Assembly: GCF_000224145.3 (NCBI RefSeq)
Contig: NC_020174.2
Span: 6,307,106 to 6,371,105 of the forward strand
Length of the DNA: 64,000 nt
Source: Ciona intestinalis
Taxonomy: Eukaryota > Chordata > Ascidiacea > Phlebobranchia > Cionidae
Reading direction: 5' to 3'
Shown here: piece after piece, positions 35,301-50,300 of the stretch
Numbering within the stretch: the first letter of the stretch is position 1
How the letters are laid out: each line of letters opens with the position of its first letter
The notes under the pieces: model-generated
Told to the model about the DNA's origin: nothing
The model's input: only the letters and a program-made list of their open reading frames with translations
Database searches by the model: none
Translations under genes and position numbers: made by a program

Positions 35301-38300
35301 GAATTGAGATCAACTGGTATGTTGTACAAACTTGTTTTAAAGCTATTTAAATCGTATTTTTACTTTTTACTGGTGATTTACATTACAATGTGTCCTACAG
35401 GTACAAGGGAAATGACCGAATCTACGAGAGCTCAAAATATTCCATTCTGCACGAGGGAACGATGTTCACGCTCGTGGTAAAGAATGTATCGGATAAAGAC
35501 ATCGGAGAATTCCGTATTGTTGCTGGACCTCACAAGTCAAAAGCTGCACTTACATTAACAAAAGAAGGTTAGATATAGATCTTGCAGATTTCGAGTATTA
35601 GTGTTGTAAACGTATATTGTATATGTACAGAACCTAAAAAAGCGAAAAAGAAACCTGATGCCGAAGACGAAACGTCCGCAGTATCGGTCAATGATAAGAG
35701 TGCTAGAGCTGAAATTAAGAAAGAAATGTCAGAGAAAAATGAACAGAGTAAACAGGGAGTTGCTGCAGGTAAAAGCAAAGAAATCGCTGAGCCAGATGTA
35801 CCTAAAGTAGTTAAAAAGAAGCCAGAAGAGAAACCAAACAAAGTGACCAAACCGAAAGAGGTTACAGATGTACCAGAAGCTAAGCAAAAGAAACCGACTG
35901 AGAAAATACCCGAGGAAATTATAAAGAAGAGAATAAAAGAGCAAACCGAAGTCACAGAAGCGGTGAAACTGAGCGCAAAATCCACCATTCAGAAAAAAGA
36001 CGAGGCTACAGCAGCGGGAAAGCAGATCGTGGATAGCAAGGCTCATAAAGTTCAAGTTAAAACTGTTTCTGTTATAGAGGCAGCAAAAGCTAGCTCAGAA
36101 CCAACGGATGTGAAAGTTAAAGTCGATAGTTTTCACGATCAAGCAGACAAACCAAAGGCCTCGCAGAAAGATATAAGTGAAGTTACCACAGAATCGCAAG
36201 TAAATGTTGACGCAACAATTAAGAGAACTAGTGAAGTCTCACAGTCAAAAAAGGTAGTAAAGATCTCAAAATCTGACCGCGACACAATAGAAAAAGACGA
36301 AGCTAAAATTATAAAGAGTGAGTAAAAAATCACACGGAATCAGCCATAAACCATCTCTCTCATTTTTCAACTTTCATACATTATAATCTTGCGGTAGTTT
36401 ACTAGTTTACAACAGCATACTGACACTTGTCTGTATTTGTACAGTTTACTTCACCAAGCACTTGGAGAACCAGCGCGTGCGCGAAAATTGCTCTGCAGAG
36501 TTTGATTGTGCTGTCAATCTCGCCGACGGTGTTGTGACGTGGTACAAGAATGACGTCAAATTGCGCGCTTCTCGCAAATATGAGATCTCCTCTGAACCCT
36601 CGACCGTGGAAGGCGAGACTGCCCACAAACTTATTATTACTGAAATGAAACCTGACGATGAATCAACAATATCTGCTAAAGTAACGCTCACCGGCCATGG
36701 AACCGACACAACTGCTGCCAAGCTTGAGTTCTCGCCCGAAGGTAAGTTTGTACTAATATATGTGGTTGAAATGTTTAAATTACAAACTAACAAAATCTTT
36801 TCTTCTTCTTTCCTCATCGCCTTTCATCCGTCATTGTATATTACATAACGTTGCGCTATATATCGTTACGCGAAACAGCTTTCGTAAAACCGCTGGAAAA
36901 CCGCGTGGTTAAAGAAGGCGAAACCGTTACGTTAGAATGCGAGCTATTTAACGCGAACGATGAAGTGGTTTGGCTCAAGGGAGACAAGCGTATATATCCT
37001 GGTTCGAAGTTCGCTTTGACCAGAGAAAACTCCATGCACCGGTTAACCATCAACGAACCAATGCAGCTGGACAGCGCCGTGTATTCTTGCGCCCTCAAGC
37101 GAGATCTTTCACGGCGATGTTCCAGCAGCGTCGCAATCGATACAAGTAAATATTTTAAACGGATTTTTAAACAGCTAAAGCTCGCCCGCGTTAAATAGAA
37201 TAGGTTACATTGCCATACATCAACTCATGTTACAGCGATCTCATTCACGAAACCCTTGGAGGAAAAAGTGACTGCAAAGGAAAGCGAAAGCCTTACTTTG
37301 GTCTGTAAAGTGTCCAGAGAACGGGCCCGAGTACAATGGTTACGCAATGGGGTTCCGCTTAAACCTGGTCCGAGATACAAGACCTCAATATCCGGCTTCG
37401 ATCGCCGTTTGATCATAAATGACGTCACGAAGGAGGTCGACGACGGCGCGAAGTTCGCTTGTCGGATCCGGGATAACGACGAACTAACAGAGAGTGTTGC
37501 TGAAATCTGCGTCCCTTCTATAAGTACGCAAACTCACAGAAACAAATCACACACTCACAGAGCGCATGTATAGCATCGTAGTCACCCATCTTATATCATA
37601 GTTAAAAGTTGAGCATGACGTTTAGAACAGATTCATCCATTGTTACGCACTGTTTCGATGTCTCCTACATTGCTTAAAAGCATGCTCGCTTATTCTATCC
37701 CCATATTCACTTGCTAATGAAAATGTTTCAAATTAGGTGACGACATTTTGAAACCACTCAAGGACCAAACCGTTGTTGAAGGCAAGAAAGCAACATTCGA
37801 ATGCTTGATCAGCCGTGATGATGGAAAAGCAGTCTGGTACGCCGGCGATAAACAGATCTCTGCGCAAGACAAAAAATACAAGACCCTTGCCATGAAAAAC
37901 CTGCGTCGACTTATCGTTGTAGATTGCACGCTTGATGACAAAATGACTTACACATGCGCTATGGGCGATCTGAAAAGCTCGGCTACATTGGACGTTACAC
38001 GTAGGTGTCTCATATATTATTTTACCCACAAAAATCATACGTGGTAAACCGTAAGCACAAGGTGTATGAAATAACGACTGTAATTGCTCTGCACGCAGAA
38101 AAACGAAGTTACATTAATTCATTCTAAATATTCCTTTCATGTTTAGCTGCTACCCGCCAAGAAGAAGCGCGAGTCTTGCAGAAAAAGATCAAACACATTG
38201 AAGTTGAACCTGAACCTGAACAAGAAGCTGTCGAACTTAAACCAATTGCTGGCCTTAAGTTCGTCAAGACATTGGAAAACCAATCGGCAACTGTAAGATT

Positions 38301-41300
38301 TTCAGCACTTAAGTTCATGTATTATGGCAAACGAAACAGCGGTCTTTTAAAATCAAAAAAATATAAAGCCAGAATATCTAATATCTTTCACTTAATAAAA
38401 CATGCACTTTGGGGCAACAACATATACATAGTTAATAATATTTCAGATGAACTCGTCAATCACCCTGGTTTGTGAACTTTCCCACCCCGGCGTCGCTGTG
38501 GTGTGGTACAAGAATAAAGAACAAGTTTACGAAAGCAATAAATACACCATCACGGTCGATGACACCAAGCATAGATTGAAAATTGTTGGTCTGTCACAAG
38601 ACGACAAAGCGACTTTCAAATGTAAAGCAGTGCCGAACCCGGATGTTATTACAACTTGCAAAGGTACGTTGTCTATACACTTTATTTTCATGTAAATATT
38701 TCTGATTTATTTAAACCTACTTTTAATTTCAGTTGATGTCAAAGAGCAGGAACAGACACGTAAGTATTTTTACCATGCATGTATCATTATGCAGATAGCA
38801 TTTACTTGTAATACTAATACATTACATTCTCTACCCATAATGATATCGCCTCCATCTCTGCCATGTTTGTAAATTATTTCACCAAATCATCCCCATTTTC
38901 ACCTTCATTTCATCGCCACACCAGAAGATCGAGTCCGATTCATTGAGGAGCTTGAAGCTATAAACTGCACTGTAAAGGACACAGTTGTATTGGAATGCGA
39001 ACTTTCTGACCCGAAAGCTAAAGTAACTTGGATGAAGGGAAACAAACCATTGGAAATTGACAACGATAGGTAAGTGCAAAAAGCAATGTTGTAAATGCGC
39101 CTTCAGTTTTGTATTGGTGTAATGTTATTTTAGAAGTTTTGCCTACATAAGGTTAAAATAAACATATTCATTGAATGATATTTGTAAAGCAAACTTTGAA
39201 AACAAAGTTTTATTGACTTAATTTTTCAGATTCCAAGCGCTTTCGGATGGTGCAAGGCGATCTCTTGTACTGAGAGACGTCACACTTGCTGACAGCTCGG
39301 CATATACTTGCAAAGTCGCTGACGTGTTTTCAACTGCGGAAATATTCGTTGAAGAACGTAAGTAGCTTGACTTGAACGAAACATACATCTAGTATTACGG
39401 GTTTGAGGGTCGATGCTGCTATTCCATTGGTTTCTTATAAATTCTTTAACTTGTGATATCAGCTATACATTAATCCCATTTATTCCATAGAACCAACATT
39501 CCTCAAAGAGATGACCGACCAATACTTTGAAGAACAAGCAGTCGGTATTCTGGAGTGCGAGATCAGCCGTGCGGATGCTACTGTACGATGGCTCTTTAAT
39601 GGAGAAGAAATTGACATCACAGAACACGGTAAGTTCATCTTCTATTTATTTGGTATCAATTATATTATCGACCTCTATGCAAAACATAACTTTCTTGTTT
39701 GTTTTTTCTATTTCATAAACGTGTTTCGGTTTTTAGGAAAACACACATCTGAGGCTTCGGGTAGAAAACGAACATTAGTAATCGACGATTTGTCCAAAAG
39801 CGATGAAGGTGTTTACGTTTGCAAGACCGATGGAGATGCTGAAACACAGGCACATGTTAGTGTGGAAGTAAAAGACGTCAAGTTGCTGAAAGGACTTCGG
39901 GATGTGTCTGTCCTGGAAGGAGAATCTGCAACTTTTGAAACTGAAATCTCAGACGAGAGGGTAGGCTATTTTGTTTAAATCGTTAAGTCTACCAGTATTT
40001 ACTTGTGCTTTGTTGAAAATCCTTGTTTTATGTTTAATGCCCCCAAGTTACGCTTTATTTTGTATTAGGTCAAATCCCAATGGCTTCTTGATGGAAAAGA
40101 GATTGAATCGAGCGACAATGTCAGCATCATATCCCAAGGTCGCAGACGATCGCTTATTATTAAAGAAACAAACGCTTCACACAGAGGGCAGGTCTGTATA
40201 TAATACAAGTGTAAACACCAAAAAAATAATAATAAACTTTGTTCAATAAAAACGATTTTGAAATTAACCGAATGTACCATAGGTCACTTTCACTGCTGGA
40301 CGTTTGAAGACCAACGTACACCTAGCTGTACAGGACCAACCTATTCATTTCACTGAACCTTTAACTGACCAAATCGCAGAAGAGAGAGGACAAGCCAAAT
40401 TCGTGTGCAGAATCAGTAGGCTTGATGCTAACGTTAAGTGGATTCGGTAAGTACAACAAAAAGGCATACAGACCTTGGAATAATACTTTTGCAATAAAAC
40501 TTGTTGTTTTAGCGACCGACGAACACCTATTCAAGAAAGCAATAAATATGAAATTAAATCGGACGGGACTTCTCGTATTTTGATCGTACACGATGTTGGA
40601 TACGAAGACGAAGTAACTTTCACATGCGACACCGAAGATAGCAAATCAACAGCGAAACTTACTGTCACAGGTATATACTGTAACGTATACAAACATATAG
40701 TCGGTTGGGATGAGATGGTCCATGATTTCATTATATTTTATTCTTCCATTTGACAGTAAACAAAGGAAATTCATCCCTAGATTCTAACACGCTATTCTTT
40801 GCAGCCCGCCTGGTTGAGTTTGTCGAACCACTGCAGGATCAGACCGTTGAAGAAGGCAAAGACGCAACATTTTCATGCGTGCTCAACCATGACGACGTAC
40901 AGGTCACGTGGTACAAGCGGGGAGTTAAACTTCTGAAAGGACGCGACGTAATTATTGAATCGGACGGTGCAACACACCGGATCACGTTTAACACTGTGTC
41001 ACTCGATGACGTAGGCAGCATTTCAATTTCAGCCGAAGGAACTCAGGTTTGGAGAACTCCCAACTGTTTAACTGATGCATTGAGGCTTTTACTAAATCGA
41101 TTTCGATATTACAGGGTGCAGCCGAGTTAAAGGTATCAACTACTGAAGTGGAAATTGTCCAACAACTGAAGGATGAAACAATAACTGAAGGAGAATCAGT
41201 GACTTTGACTTGTTTGTTAAACAAACCCAATGTAATAGGTAAGCAATTCATAGTCGTTATAACACGGGTGTTCTGATTCATACACCTCGTGCCCGCTTAC

Positions 41301-44300
41301 GAGTGACTACGTATGACCCTTTGAGTAAAATTAACTGCCTACCTTTAACTCCACTCTTAATTATATTTTTAGGCTCCTGGTTCCGAAATGGCGTTAAGTT
41401 GGCTCGTACCGATTTAATCGTTATTCGGGCCGAGGCTGAAAAACATACACTGGTAGTGAAGAACCTTACCGTTGACGATGCCGCAGAGTTTACCTTTACA
41501 TGCGATGGATGCCAATCCGCTGCCAATGTATCCGTGACAGGTAAGCCAAGAGTTTTCGGTTTCGAGGCTCGGCACTGCCATTACTGTGGGCGGCGTATGT
41601 GTTCCTGTAGACACTTAACGACAATTGCCCAAAACAGTTGTCCCTAACTGGCTATCTTTATTATTAATAATTCATTACGAAAAATGGAAATATTTAACGA
41701 CTTGTTCAATTTAGAACGACCGATCATGTTCACCAAGAAGTTACAGCCGCTCACGTGCACCGAGATGGACGTGGCTGAACTTTCATGCGAAGTTAGCCGA
41801 GTGCATGGCGAGGTATGTAGTGTTCATGCACCACAGTATATTCCTACACTGTTCATGTGAATAACAATTTCTCGTCCAGGTAACTTGGTGGAAAGGCGAT
41901 GAACAAGTAATTGCCACCGAACGCGTTGAACTGATCACTGAAAGTTGCTGGAGAAGGTTGGTAATTCTCAAGGCTGAATACAACGACGAAGCAGATTACA
42001 CTTGCAAATGCGAAGCTGATGTTACAACTGCCGCTCTCACAATCGGAGGTATTGTGTTTGGTTTTGCTGTTGAGTTCTCATTTCAAGATAAATAACGATT
42101 ATTTGATTTTTTATCAGGTTTGCCCCAATAGCAGGGAATTAACTTGTGTTTTTGCCCAGGTCGAAACATTAAGATTCGACGTGATTTGCGAGATGTGGAA
42201 GCTACAGAAGGACAGGGCGTTACTTTTGAATGTGAGATTTCCCACGATGATGTCAACGCACGTTGGTATCTTAACGGAGAAATTATCAAGGAGTGCGACG
42301 GTGTCAAGTACGTTTCCTGTTTACCTGTCGGTGTATTTTGTTTTGATTAAACTACAAGTTGTCCAATATTTTTTAACTTTGTGTATAGTAATAATTTGTT
42401 CGATTTTTGCAGGATTGAAACTGTTGGCCGCAAACACCGATTAATCATCGAAAAAGTGACAACAGAAAGAGCAGGAACCATCAAGTTCGTTGCATCAAAA
42501 GCATCAACCGAAGCCGAGCTCACTGTGATGGAACCTTTGGTGGAGTTTGTTACACCGATCCACGACTTGGACGTCGAAGAAAAAGCAAAAGCAGTTTTCG
42601 AGTGCGAAGTATCGCGCCCGAATGCCGAAGTACGCTGGTACAAAGGAAGAGCTATTATTCGGGATTCAGAAAAATACGAGATTCGCTCTGATGGATGCAA
42701 ACGTACCTTGGTTGTTCTGCAGTGCACATTTGACGATGAGAAAAAATACACATGCGATGCTGACGATGCGAGAACTAGCGCGAAGCTTACTGTGCAAGGT
42801 GGTTATACTTTAGTTTATTAAAGCCTATATTAAACAACTCTAAAGCAGATTATTAAAAGTCTATTACTAAAAATTGAATTAATCATCTCAAAAATAAAGT
42901 CTTGAATAACTTATACGCTTTGTGTATTTCAGCACGAGCTATTAAATTTTTGAAATCACTTGAACCAAACATGCGGATTGTTGAGAGAGAGGAAGTAACC
43001 TTCGAGATTGAACTTTCCCACACCGATGTTGATGTGATCTGGTACAAGAACGGCGCGAAAATGGCTCGAACCAAGAACATAGAAATATACACCGAAGGCG
43101 CAATTCACAGGATGGTGATCCACCATGCTAATATGGAGGATTACGGGGTTGAAGTTGAAGCTCATGCAGAGGAAGAGACATCGATGACAACTTTATATAT
43201 TGACGGTATGGAATGTGTATTATTAACTATATGTTACTGTAGAGTACGGTTGGATTTCGCCCCCAAATCGCATATTTACCGATCGTGGTTTGAACAAAAC
43301 ATGTTTTATCTTACCTCAGCCTACCACATATCTTGAACCAAAACATATAATAAACCGTTCCTGTTTTCGATTCAGAAATCAACGTAAAGATTGAGGAACC
43401 ACTAAAAGACTTGACCATCATTGAAAAGGAAACTGCAGTTATGACTACAGTCACCAACTATGATGCCGTACCACATGTTTGGTACAAAGGTATGATTATT
43501 ACACATCATGTTTCAATAACCCATAAGAGCTTTTTAAATATAACTTTTGTATACAGATGACATCAAGCTTGTAAAGAGCGACACTGTTGAAATGACGGAC
43601 GAAGGAAAACTTCATACACTCAAGCTTGTAGCATGTAAATTGGAAGATACATCAGAAATTAAGTTCGTATCCAAGACAGCAGAGACCAAAGCCCATCTAA
43701 CTGTGATAGGTAAAAGTTTTTTTGCCATTACACCTACGGCAGTGAACAAGCATAACGTTAACATCCCGTTATTACAGAACCGCCAGTCAAGTTCCCACAG
43801 GAATTAAAAGACAAAACCTGCGAAGAGATGGACAGAGTGGTACTTGAATGTAATGTCAGCCGAGCAAATGCACAAGTTGTATGGAGGAAAAACGACCAAG
43901 AAGTCGAAGCCAGTGAAAAGTAAACATACGAACAATAACAAAATGGTTAAGTTTGATTATTGGTAAACTAATTACCAACCGCTATTGCAGATACCTTATT
44001 GAATCTGATGGAATCATTCGTCGCCTTGTTTTGGTTGATGCAGCTATGTCGGATAATGCTCAATGGACCTGCGACGGAAAAGACTCGAAAACGACTTCCA
44101 ACCTGGTGGTGAAAGGTATTATGTTAAATCTGGTTAGAATTCTTGCACTTTGCTAACTTGTATTTCCTCATACAGAAATCGAGATCAAGTTTTTGAAAGA
44201 CTTGAAAGCAACAACTGTAACAGAAAGCGAAGACACAAAGTTCGAATGTGAAATCAACACCAGCAAAGCCGTCCAAGTGCAGTGGCTTCATTTCGGGAAA

Positions 44301-47300
44301 CCAATCGTTGACTCAAAGAAACTGATCACCAAAAGAACAGGCGGAAAACTTCAACTTGAAATTAAACACACAACAGTTCGGGATGATGGACATTACGCTT
44401 GTCTGGTTCGAGGAGTAAAAACCGACGCAAGGCTTACAGTAAAGGAACAGAAAAATAAAATCGCCGTGCAGATGCAAAACGTAAAGGGGGTTGAAGAACA
44501 ACCTTCTGTGACATTTTCCTGCTTGCTCGAAAAGTAAGTTTTGTAACTACTACAGTAATGCACCAATTCAAAAGTTTTAAACCATATACCCGAACCACAA
44601 AACTAAACCACTTTCTCCACAGGGAAACTGGGAATGTTAAATGGCTCAAAGACAACAAACCGATTGACATTTCCAGCGCAAAATACGAAGCAGTGTGCGC
44701 TGGTAAACAACGTTCACTGTTGGTCAAGGATTTGAAGAAATCTGACAAGGGAAAATACACTTGTGTGTGTGGCGACAGTAAGACAACAGCAGAACTAACC
44801 GTGAAAGGTATATGCAAGTTTCATTATTATTTATAGTTCAGTTGTGTGTATTATATTACCGTATTAATATCGGATTCGATTATTTTAGACGGAGTTAAAT
44901 TCCTGAAGAAGCTTACTGATACAACAGTTCTTGAGAAAGATGGCGCAATTTTGACTTGTGAGGTTTCTGATCCAGAAGTTAAAGTACGCTGGTACAGAGA
45001 CGGACTACCAGTTATAGATTCGGACAGAATTTCCGTGAAAGCTGAGGGTAAAACTCATACTGTTTCGATCCCATGGACCTGTTTGGGAGATACTGGATCA
45101 TATCAAGCTGTTGCAGAGTTCGCCAAGTGTAATGCCAAGCTAACGGTTGAAGGTATGCGCGTTAACGTTATGTTCGTGTAATAGATGTATAGTTAAATAT
45201 GTTTTTATAGATGCACCACTTGTTTTCCTCGAACAACTCGCCGATGCTTCGGTTGAACATTTGGAAAGTGCAACGTTTACCTGCAAAGTATCACCTCGAG
45301 ACCAGAAAGTCGAGTGGTATTTAGGAGAGAAACTCCTTGAAGGTTCCGAACGTTTCGTATTTTCAGAAGACAACAAAGTTAGGACATTGACGATTCATCA
45401 ATGCACCGAACACGACAGGTATTTGTCGCTGCCAAATGTTTATTCGGTTAAGACGCAATTTGTTACTGAAACAATTATTATTTTTCAGAAACAATGTGAC
45501 TTGTACCTTCGCCGACCAGAAAACTGTCGCCGTCCTGAAGGTGGGTGATCCACCGGCGTGGTTCGAAAAAGAGCTTGTAGCTTTGGTTTGCATCGAACGG
45601 GAAGTGATCAGCATGCAGTGCGAGCTCTCAAGGCCCAACGTTGACGTTGAATGGCTGAGAAACGGTACCGTGCTTGGTCAAAGCAATAGAATGCAGTTCA
45701 TTGCAGAAGGCATTCTGCGAAAGATTGAAATTGCTGATGTTCTTATGGAAGAATGCGGCGACTACACTGTCCGTGTGAAGGATACTGATACTACAACGAC
45801 AGCACATTTGACAGTGAATGGTGTGTATTAACCAAACAGTTCCTATATTTGTTCCCGTTTACAATTTATTAACCATTTACATTTTCTACAGAAATTGCAC
45901 CCGGTATCTTGACAGAGCCGGTTGACGTATATTGTTGCGTTGGGGACGATATTACTTTCAGCTGTGGCATTACCAAAACCCGCTACAACGTGGTATGGTC
46001 TCTCAACGATACCGAAATCAACGATGCTATGATTAAGGAAAACAAAAATCGATTCGCGTTGTCCAAAAGTGACGGCGGTTTGACCCATACATTGACAGTT
46101 AACAAGGCCATGCTTACTGATTGTGGCGAAGTGAAAGCTATCTGTGAAGGAATTGCATCAACACGTACCGCAACACTCACCGTTGTGCCGATTGTGTTTG
46201 ATGTACCACCGTCCGATGCAGTGATCTGCGCAACACAGACTGCTACGTTTGTAGGAACCACTAATAAAGAAGGCGTAAAGGTATATTCATATTTATACCC
46301 CGTGTGTTGTCTATAGCGCAAAATCACACTTATATATTATTTCAGGTGACATGGTCACGAAATGGTAAAATACTCGAAGCAGGACCACAAGTTGCTATGA
46401 GAGCAGAAGGTTTCAACTACTACTTGGAAATTAAAGACTGCACTTTACGAGACGACCATTCGCTCATTACAGCACAGGTATACATAAAGTTTGCACTTTA
46501 ATCCCAACAGTTATCACTTCTCCAAAACTAAATATTTATTGTTTGATTTTAACAGTTTTGCTAACTATTTTTTCTAATTCATACAGGTTGCTGAATGCGT
46601 GGTCACTTCAAGGCTTTTAGTCGGTGAACAACCCGCTAAGTTTGCTTCTGATAAAATGGATGACACCACGGTGGAGGAAGGTGATAGAGCTTGCTTGTCA
46701 GTTGACCTCACCCAACAGGGTGGTCGTGTACAATGGATGGTCGAAGGCAAGCCTATTATTCCTGACTCCAGGATGCAGCTTGTAGCAACCGGTGTTAGCA
46801 GAACTTTGGTCATACTGGATTGCAAACGTGGTTTGGATGAGGTAAGCAAATGAATGAATGAATGAATGTAACTTATTTATCCTCTCATGGTGGGGCAATG
46901 ACAGTTGTTATTACATGTGTTCTGTTTCATACACCTCATGCACACTTACAAATAGCCAAGTGTGCAACTTGTTATGTTACACTCATGTTTTTTCAGAAAA
47001 CATACACTTGTCGATGCAACGGTAAAGAGATCTCTGCAAAGTTGATCGTAACCGAAGCACCTTTGCGTTTTGTACAACGCTTATGGGACCACGACTTCGA
47101 ACCAAGCAAAACCTGCCTATTGGAATGCAAGCTTAACAAACCCTTCACTAATGTAGTTTGGACCGTGGATGCAAACGTTATCAAAACTGACCGAAGACAC
47201 ACCATCAAAGTGGCAGATGATGTAAGTTTCAGTATTTTACGTTGCAGAGATTTATCGCCATTTTAACATGGACTCTTTGCAATGCAGGGCAAAAAGCATT

Positions 47301-50300
47301 CGCTTTACATTACTGAGTTCAGCGAAGATGATCGTGGCCGATACACAGCTACCTGTACAGGAACGAATGTAGAAACAACTGCCATTATCGACGTGGCAAT
47401 TGCTCCAGTGTTGGAGATTACCAACGACCAAATCACCATGAACGCGGATGCTTTATCTGAGGTTACTGCCAAGTTCAAGGCGATGCCCAAACCAACCATT
47501 TCGTGGTTAAAAGTTCGTATTCAATACACAAGTTTAGAGTAGATTTTAGATTAGGTTTTAATATCTCCGCTCTGTAGGAAAAGGACGATACCTTGGTTTC
47601 TGTTGCTGAAGACAGCATAGTTGTAAACCAAGACGATACGAAACTACGATTCCGTAAACCGAAACTGAGCAACTCCGGCCGTTACAAGGTTGTAGCAAAG
47701 AACAAATACGGAGAAGACAGCGCTTACGTAACTGTTACTGTGATTGGTGAGTATTTTCATTTGAAAAAACAAACATTTTTTTACCTTCTGCGGTTGGTTG
47801 CGAGACCTTACCTATATAGAATAGAAATCATTCATTCATATCTTTTTAAACAGATTGCCCGCAACCACCTGCTAACCTTACGGTTACTGACGTCACTGCC
47901 ACGAGTGCAACATTGACTTGGGAAGAACCAGAAGAAGATGGCGGTTCACCTATCATGAAGTTCCTGGTCGAAAAACGAGATGTTAAACGCAAGATGTGGC
48001 AAACTGTATCTGATGGTGTGGAAGATACGGAGATCACGGTGCGTCATTTGATAATCGGATATTTTAATATTTATTATTTTTTAATAGTTTGATATCTAAT
48101 AATTTTCGTTCTAAAATCTAATAATGTTATATCTCATAGGTACAAAAGCTTGTTGAAGGAAATACATATCTTTTCCGCGTTTCGTGCGAAAATCAAGTCG
48201 GACTTTCGAAACCAACTGAAATTTCCAACCCAGTACTTGCTAAGTCACAGTTCGGTAAGAATATTTACATTTTCTGTTTAATTTATACGCGACTGTTATA
48301 TACTAACATACTTGTTCACCAACAGAACTACCTCAAGCACCACAGAGCGTAACTTTATCTGAAGTGCGACGTGACCATGCAATTATTTCATGGAAGGCAC
48401 CTAGCTTTGACGGCGGATCACCGATTACTTTATACGTGGTCGAACTACGAGATAAACTGCATACAACGTAATTGGAATAAATTAATCTTTATTATAAAAT
48501 ATTTTCTATTTTGGAACGATTTTTTACATTTCTACATTTTAGATGGACTCGCTGCGGTGTCGTTGAAAACGACTGCCTTCAATGCGCTGTAACAGAACCA
48601 GAAATTACTCCTGGAAAGGAATATGTGTTCCGTGTTTTCGCTGAAAACGCGGCTGGATCCGGTAAACCGAGCAGTCCAACACCTTTGACAAGACTTGAAG
48701 ATCCAATTGGTTCGTAATATGATCAAGTTACGCATTGTGTTTTAAAATACAGACAGTTTTGTTTACCTTTTGACCAAACCTTTAGAAGCGCCAATGCAAC
48801 CGCGTAATCTTCGCTATGATAACGTGACCAAGTCATCACTCGAGCTTTGCTGGGATTGTCCTGAGAACGACGGAGGTTCTCCAGTTACTGGATACATCAT
48901 TGAAGTTTGTGACAAAGCAGAAGGTGTTTGGTCAGCAGAGGGAGTAATTGAGACAGTCACTGGTCTTCACTTCGTGGTTTGCGGGCTTGAGGAGTCTCAC
49001 GAATACTCGTTCAGGATCAGGGCTACTAACAAAGTCGGGGAGGGAAAACCTTCCGATCCTTCACCGTTCGTTCTTGCAAAAGACGAAACAAGTACGTATT
49101 TTGGTTTAACAAATTTAATTTGCTTGTTTCATATTTATAACACTTTACAATTTTTAGAAATACCGGCTTGTGATATTACTCAAGACAAAAAGGACATCGT
49201 TGTTGTTGAACCAGAACCTATTCGTGTTTCGGTTCCAATCTCTGGTCTTCCGGCACCTTCTATAACCTGGGTTCGGGTATGTGACGGCCAGGTCTTGTGC
49301 CATAGTGAAGACCGCGTCAGTTTGGAATCGGGAGCAACATATGCCAACATGGCAGTGTTGCCTAGCAACCGTCAGCAGGACAATGGCCAATACAGACTGG
49401 TTCTACAAAACGATCAAGGAACCGTTGAATTTGATTTTAATGTTACAGTTTACAGTAAGTTATATTTTACCACAAACCAGTATTTCTTTGCCCTTTCTAA
49501 CCACTATTATTGTCTCTATTTACAGAGCGAAACAACTTTCGTTTCATTTTTCATTTACTCATTAATCACCAATCATTATCGAACACACAATTTTCATTTT
49601 TATCATTTCCACCATACCATCTTACTTACAGGCAAACCGGGACCAATCCGCAACTTGTCGGTGGCAGAAGTTACCAGCACAAGCTGTTACTTGTCCTGGG
49701 AAACACCGGAAGATGACGGCGGTTCAGAGATTACTACATATGTAGTTGAACGAAATGAAGAAAAACGAAAGGCATGGACCAAGGTGCGTAGTCCACATCC
49801 TTCTGATAAGCCTTTATAAAATACCGTTTTAAAATACAAAATCTCTTTTACAGATAAAAGGTTCTTCTGAAGCATCGGAATGCAGCGTTTCTGACATGAA
49901 AAAAGGTAAGATTTACAGGTACCGAGTTTGCGCTGAAAACCGACACGGAAAAGGACCATACACGGAGCTTTCGGAGCCAGTGGTCGCTGAGGATCCACCA
50001 CGAGTGCCTGACGCACCAAGGAACCTGGGATATTCCAACGTGAAGAAAGATTCAATTCAGTTGAACTGGTCGATGCCGGTGTTTGACGGTGGTGCAGCTA
50101 TTACTGGTAAATTAGAGTGCCAAAAAAACATTGTTTTTAAGTGACCTATTTCATACACCAAAACGCTTTATAAAACATGTTTAAATTTTAAGGTTACATT
50201 ATCGAGAAACGACCTGAAGGCGACGAAGAAGCACGCTTTGTGGCAGACAACCAAATACCTCACCGTGAGTTAAAGTACACGATCCGAAACCTACCAACAG

